From Candidatus Dadabacteria bacterium (GTDB lineage: Bacteria; Desulfobacterota_D; UBA1144; Nemesobacterales; JAJCZQ01), in assembly GCA_030624695.1 (NCBI GenBank), contig JAUXJP010000021.1, forward strand, positions 1 through 9,893: 9,893 nucleotides of DNA, given 5' to 3'. Position 1 is the first letter of the stretch. Each line of letters starts with the position of its first letter. The notes beneath the pieces are model-generated. The model ran no database searches, had not been told where the DNA came from, and saw only the letters and a list, made by a program, of their open reading frames with translations. Both the position numbers and the translations under genes were made by a program. Shown piece after piece: positions 7,801 to 9,893 of the stretch.

Positions 7801-8296
7801 CAAATATTTCCCTGTACAAAGAAGCCACACTTATTGCCTTTTTACGGTCCTTGTTAAACAGCTCCCTTGAGAGTTCACTGCTCATACATCCGCTGAGTAC
7901 TATTAACCCCTCGTTATGTTTTTGAAGCAGTTCATGGTCTACGCGCGGCCTTCTGTAAAACCCTTCAAGGTAACCCTTTGATACAAGGTTCGAAAGGTTA
8001 CTGTAACCTTTCTCATTCATACAGAGCACTGTTAAATGAAAGTTTTTACCGTCGGAAGGTTTTTCAAGCTTTAATGTAGGAGTAACATACAGTTCGCAGC
8101 CAATAATTGGTTTAATACCTGCTTTTTTGGCCTTATCAAAAAAATCGTATGCCCCGTAAAGGTTTCCGTGATCTGTAAGGGCAACAGCCTCCATGCCAAA
8201 CTCTTTTGCGCGTTTGACCAACTCTTCAAATTTTATCGCCCCGTCAAGGAGAGAATACTGAGAGTGCAAATGGAGGTGTACGAAGTTTTCACTCAT
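4859..8296 (-). CDS. dnaE: DNA polymerase III subunit alpha (replicative DNA polymerase)
   Basis: A complete 1,145-residue DnaE-type C-family polymerase, which synthesises chromosomal DNA in the replisome. Domains in order: PHP domain (about 5-270) with HLHLHSQYSLLDG, TDHGN and GCELYV; polymerase palm and fingers with GPGRGSAAGS (near 359), PDIDVDF (401-407, catalytic D402 and D404) and KFDFLGL (D557, third catalytic Asp); a helix-hairpin-helix segment around 823-845 (IRFGLSAIKNVGDSTVKAI); beta-clamp-binding pentapeptide QHSLF (914-918); and an OB fold from about 984 (IKMAGVVRSLEI). Asp numbers are within two residues of the E. coli protein. All nine usual PHP metal-ligand positions look retained (H9, H11, D18, H43, E68, H87, C137, D204, H206), unlike the degenerate E. 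coli PHP domain. It appears to be a single-gene unit with its own promoter, converging on the DUF2103-like gene. Confidence 0.97.
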   Translation of the reverse strand: MSENFVHLHLHSQYSLLDGAIKFEELVKRAKEFGMEAVALTDHGNLYGAYDFFDKAKKAGIKPIIGCELYVTPTLKLEKPSDGKNFHLTVLCMNEKGYSNLSNLVSKGYLEGFYRRPRVDHELLQKHNEGLIVLSGCMSSELSRELFNKDRKKAISVASLYREIFGDRYYLEVQATGLPEQNFVNKEVKKISKELGIPLIATNDCHFLKQEDARPHDALLCVQTGSNLNDEKRMRFAGDQFFLKSKEQMEATMSGFQDAIDETVKLSRRCNFEFKEEKEYKFPEFEIPDGTTLEEYIKKMSREKLDGIFAESSFSEEQTKLYKDRLEYELAIICQMGFPAYFLVVADFINYAKTNGIPVGPGRGSAAGSLVAFALGITDVDPIPYNLIFERFLNPGRVSMPDIDVDFCTEGRDKVIEYVTERYGKDKVAQIGTFGTMSSKAVIKDVGRVLGIPYGEVDKLSKMIPSFRGKVFSIQEALDKVPQISEMVEESEQLQELIELAKPLENMVRHASTHAAGVVISNEPISDYIPLYKGSRDETVTQFDMHCIEKLGYVKFDFLGLKTLTVINKAVAYLKANNISDKEFNIKKIPLDDPEVYKLLGSSNTRGVFQIESTGMKQLLSRLHATTFDDIIAVLALYRPGPLDSGMVDEFVKCKTGKKKVHFPHPSLKEILKDTYGLFVYQEQIMQTASEIANYTLGEADLLRRAMGKKKPAEMKAQRERFLTGANDNGIPKKKATELFDTMEKFAEYSFNKSHSTAYALITYQTAYLKAHYPAEFMSALMTIESHNTDKIISSITECNKMNIEVLAPDVNESISGFTPVDGKIRFGLSAIKNVGDSTVKAIIDTRNEEGPFESIFDFCTRVDSSKLNRRAFESLVKSGAFTSLEPSRAKLMKSLENLISYTALKQKSSPDGQHSLFDIDATIPPPKLEATEEWDEKVMLQNEMDVLGFYVTSHPMLKYSSELEMYSSNCDSEKILEIKNKKKIKMAGVVRSLEIKHTKNGKNIYGNMVLEDLKGSVDVIIFNDTLRKSMDILEDKVEPIIVEGFIDPTEERAKIRAQEIYSLGQLRINSSVHISLDEVNSTPDNMNKLKEIFNEYPGPSKIILHIRSNGEIADVEVGNCTVDLGDKFIKSIENLLGENVVVLS

Positions 8297-8307
8297 ATAG
8301 AAGTTTT

Positions 8308-8336
8308 ATTATATACAACTAAAAACTTTCTATAAA
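8308..8336 (-). promoter_or_regulatory. Candidate sigma-70-type promoter of dnaE
   Basis: On the minus strand a -35-like TTTATA (complement of 8331-8336; four of six consensus bases) is followed after exactly 17 bases by a perfect TATAAT (complement of 8308-8313). The dnaE ATG begins 11 bases after the -10, leaving a leader of only a few bases and no space for a Shine-Dalgarno. This is the best promoter match in the window. Confidence 0.55.
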
Positions 8337-8347
8337 TACTTTTAGTT
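8317..8347. repeat. Inverted repeat in the dnaE divergent promoter region
   Basis: AACTAAAA (8317-8324) is repeated inverted as TTTTAGTT (8340-8347), with 15 bases between. One arm lies in the spacer between the -35 and -10 of the dnaE promoter and the other just upstream of the -35. That placement is what a repressor operator would show, but AT-rich eight-base palindromes arise easily by chance and no binding protein is known. Confidence 0.3.
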
Positions 8348-8355
8348 TTTTAAAG

Positions 8356-8361
8356 TAAAAT
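8356..8361 (+). promoter_or_regulatory. Candidate -10 element for the zinc-ribbon membrane protein
   Basis: TAAAAT lies 5 bases before the ATG at 8367, with no Shine-Dalgarno sequence between. This would give a leaderless transcript. The -35 region is AT-rich without a recognisable box. Confidence 0.3.
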
Positions 8362-8366
8362 TAATT

Positions 8367-8702
8367 ATGATTTGCCCGGGATGTAAAAAGAAAATAGGCT
8401 TCCTAGAAAGCCTTACAATAGTAAACCCGCTTAATTTCAAGTGTAAAATATGCAGTAATTACATAACTTTAAGCAGGTCTTCAGTTAAATCATACCTTTT
8501 GATGCTTCTTGTTATATTCATAATCTCTTTTTTAGGTTTTTTTCAGCTTGAAACAAAAAGATTTCTTACAAAATCGTTCCTTTTATTTTTAGTCCCCACT
8601 ATTTTAATATCTGTTACCATTATTCACTACTTTTTCTGGAACAATGCTTCTGCCGAATTGAAAAACCCTGATAAAGATGGTGCATCTGGTATAAGTTGCT
8701 GA
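8367..8702 (+). CDS. Small zinc-ribbon protein with two membrane helices
   Basis: A 111-residue protein of unknown function. The N-terminus has a zinc-ribbon cysteine pattern, C3-x2-C6 then C26-x2-C29, starting MICPGCKKKIG. Two hydrophobic segments follow, at about 43-59 (SYLLMLLVIFIISFLGF) and 68-90 (TKSFLLFLVPTILISVTII), joined by a short basic loop (ETKRF), and then a polar C-terminal tail ending in cysteine. The arrangement resembles the small 'CxxC-x20-CxxC' two-helix proteins, although the spacing here is 19; I cannot place it in a named family. With both segments spanning, the ribbon and tail would be on the same side, probably the cytoplasm. It is divergent from dnaE (70-base gap) and converges on the dehydrogenase gene with only 2 bases between stops. 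Good open frame and clear architecture support a real gene. Confidence 0.75.
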   Translation: MICPGCKKKIGFLESLTIVNPLNFKCKICSNYITLSRSSVKSYLLMLLVIFIISFLGFFQLETKRFLTKSFLLFLVPTILISVTIIHYFFWNNASAELKNPDKDGASGISC

Positions 8703-8704
8703 GA

Positions 8705-9760
8705 TTATGGATTAAAAATTACTTTTATAGCATTCTCGGATCTGCTGTCCATCATCTGATAACCTTTGGGTACATCATCAAGTGAGACCCTGTGGCTAAT
8801 AACCTTTGTGGGGTCAAGTTTTCCGGATTCAATATGGGGTAACATTGTTGGTATATATGAAAATGCAGGGGCTACTCCACCTGTAAGCTTTAAATTCCTT
8901 AAAAAGAAATCAGTAATATTTAACGGGAAAGTTTCCCAAAACAGTCCTATTATTGAAACAGTACCGCCCGGTCTTATCATGTCATAACACTGCTGTAGGC
9001 ATTCAGATGTACCAACGCACTCTATAGTCTTATGAGCACCCAGGCCGTTTGTCATATCTTTTATTAAATTTACCGGGTCAACATTGTTGGAGTTTATTGT
9101 TAACGAAGCTCCGTACTGCTTGGCAATCTCCAGCCTGTAGTCATGGTGGCCTATAGTAATTACTTTTTCAGGGTTAAACAGCGTGGCAGCAAAAGTTGCA
9201 AAAAGACCAACTGCTCCGTCTCCAAGGACAACAACAGTATCTCCCGGATTTATTCCGGCGCATAGTGCCCCATGATAACCGGTTGATATATTGTCTCCGA
9301 GAAACAAGGTCTTTTCATCGTTCTTATCTTCTGCAAGGCTTTCCGGTACTTTTACCAGTGTACCTTCTCCGTAATTTACTTTTACATACTCAGCCTGGCA
9401 TCCGGGCTGGTCACCAAGAAGACCGCCAAAACCAAAACACCCACCGTTTAGGCATGACGTTGTTAAGCCTTCATCGCAGTAATGACAACTTCCGCAGCTG
9501 ACCCAGAATGGCCCTATTACCTTGTCACCTTTTTTAAAGTTTTTAACATCAGAACCTATTTCTTCCACTCTCCCTACAAATTCATGGCCTACACCCGATC
9601 CTTCCGGAAGTGGAAAATGGCCTCTGTATATATGTAAGTCTGAGCCACAAATACCACCTGCTGTTACTTTTACAATTACGTCGTTTGGTGATGTAATCTT
9701 TGGGTCATCTATTTTCTCTATTCTTAAATCATTCGGGCCATATGTGAGTGCTGCTCTCAT
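8705..9760 (-). CDS. Zinc-dependent medium-chain alcohol dehydrogenase
   Basis: A 351-residue member of the medium-chain dehydrogenase/reductase family, predicted to interconvert an alcohol and an aldehyde or ketone with a nicotinamide cofactor in the cytoplasm. Catalytic-zinc residues are C38 (GGICGSD) and the GHE motif (H59, E60). Structural-zinc cysteines are C89, C92, C95 and C103 (SCGSCHYC then C). The Rossmann loop is GDGAVG (180-185). After the second strand the sequence reads ITIGHHDYR, without the acidic residue usual in NAD-preferring enzymes, so the cofactor is uncertain and NADP use is possible. It resembles the formaldehyde/threonine-type branch of zinc dehydrogenases that carry TTSC-x-x-GG after the structural zinc; the substrate cannot be read from sequence. 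The start is fixed by a Shine-Dalgarno and by MRAALTYGP, typical of the family. It lies 21 bases after the basic-tail gene, probably co-transcribed. Confidence 0.93.
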   Translation of the reverse strand: MRAALTYGPNDLRIEKIDDPKITSPNDVIVKVTAGGICGSDLHIYRGHFPLPEGSGVGHEFVGRVEEIGSDVKNFKKGDKVIGPFWVSCGSCHYCDEGLTTSCLNGGCFGFGGLLGDQPGCQAEYVKVNYGEGTLVKVPESLAEDKNDEKTLFLGDNISTGYHGALCAGINPGDTVVVLGDGAVGLFATFAATLFNPEKVITIGHHDYRLEIAKQYGASLTINSNNVDPVNLIKDMTNGLGAHKTIECVGTSECLQQCYDMIRPGGTVSIIGLFWETFPLNITDFFLRNLKLTGGVAPAFSYIPTMLPHIESGKLDPTKVISHRVSLDDVPKGYQMMDSRSENAIKVIFNP

Positions 9761-9767
9761 TATAAAA

Positions 9768-9773
9768 TCTCCT
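9768..9773 (-). promoter_or_regulatory. Ribosome binding site of the dehydrogenase gene
   Basis: The minus strand reads AGGAGA, ending 7 bases before the ATG at 9760. It is the only clear Shine-Dalgarno among the complete genes of the window. Its place in a 21-base intergenic gap fits internal initiation within an operon. Confidence 0.7.
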
Positions 9774-9781
9774 AGAAAAAT

Positions 9782-9893
9782 CTATTTTTTTGTAGCTGTT
9801 TTTCTTGTTGTAGTTTTTTTCCTGGTAGTCGTACGAGCAGAAGATTTTTTAGGCGCCGGTGTTTTCTTTTTAGCTGCAGACGGAGAAGCAGTC
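9782..9893 (-). CDS. C-terminal tail of a Lys/Thr/Ala-rich, histone-H1-like protein
   Basis: A frame open to the right edge encodes the last 36 residues of a protein and stops at TAG (complement of 9782-9784). Composition is extreme: mostly Lys, Arg, Thr, Ala, Ser and Pro, with pieces such as SAAKKKTPAPKKSSA and TTRKKTTTRKTATKK. Tails like this occur in bacterial histone-H1-like DNA-binding proteins and as basic extensions of DNA- or RNA-binding proteins such as topoisomerase I, HU-type proteins or Rho. The main domain lies outside the window, so the identity is open. The low-complexity tail would be disordered and bind nucleic acid non-specifically. It is immediately upstream of, and probably in one transcript with, the dehydrogenase gene. 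Confidence 0.65.
   Translation of the reverse strand, partial: TASPSAAKKKTPAPKKSSARTTTRKKTTTRKTATKK

Noticed and set aside
293..8296. A dedicated DNA-repair or defence island formed by helicase, glycosylase and polymerase
   Set aside because: The three are standard housekeeping proteins in separate, oppositely oriented units with unrelated neighbours; nothing in spacing or shared signals binds them into one system.
1..9893. CRISPR array, tRNA, rRNA, transposase or phage attachment site
   Set aside because: No regularly spaced repeats, no cloverleaf-like segments and no transposase or integrase motifs were seen on either strand by reading.

Overview
The window comes from an AT-rich bacterial genome. 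It is very compact and mostly holds housekeeping genes. The phylum cannot be fixed from the sequence alone. A Gram-negative, proteobacterium-like lineage or a related, often aquatic, lineage would fit, because SelO, a DUF6868-type membrane protein and an RND-pump fragment occur together. That is inference, not identification.

Layout, left to right. Positions 3-149 (+) encode the C-terminal end of a small membrane protein that resembles DUF6868. Positions 146-241 (+) encode an isolated 31-residue piece identical in style to the last transmembrane helix and tail of a CusA/CzcA-type RND efflux pump; the rest of the pump is absent. Positions 293-2452 (+) hold a complete UvrD/PcrA/Rep-type DNA helicase. 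On the minus strand follow a uracil-DNA glycosylase superfamily protein (2471-3061) and, upstream of it in transcription order, the protein AMPylase SelO (3098-4549). A small DUF2103-like protein (4561-4854, +) is squeezed between selO and dnaE. The replicative DNA polymerase III alpha subunit DnaE fills 4859-8296 (-). It diverges from a 111-residue zinc-ribbon protein with two membrane helices (8367-8702, +). A zinc-dependent medium-chain dehydrogenase (8705-9760, -) lies downstream of a Lys/Thr/Ala-rich, histone-H1-like tail (9782-9893, -) that runs off the right edge.

Three genes concern DNA replication or repair (helicase, uracil glycosylase, polymerase). They sit in separate transcription units with unrelated neighbours, so this looks like an ordinary chromosomal segment rather than a dedicated system. 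Convergent gene pairs are 18, 4 and 2 bases apart and the selO divergence is 11 bases, so there is almost no room for terminators. Most first genes lack a Shine-Dalgarno sequence and have a -10-like hexamer 5-11 bases before the ATG, which suggests leaderless or near-leaderless transcripts. The one clear Shine-Dalgarno belongs to the dehydrogenase, which lies inside an apparent operon.

I found no CRISPR array, tRNA, rRNA, insertion sequence or obvious novel defence system. The points most worth a second look are the RND remnant at the left edge, the apparently metal-competent PHP domain of DnaE, the iron-sulfur-type cysteine pattern in the uracil glycosylase, and the three small poorly characterised proteins.
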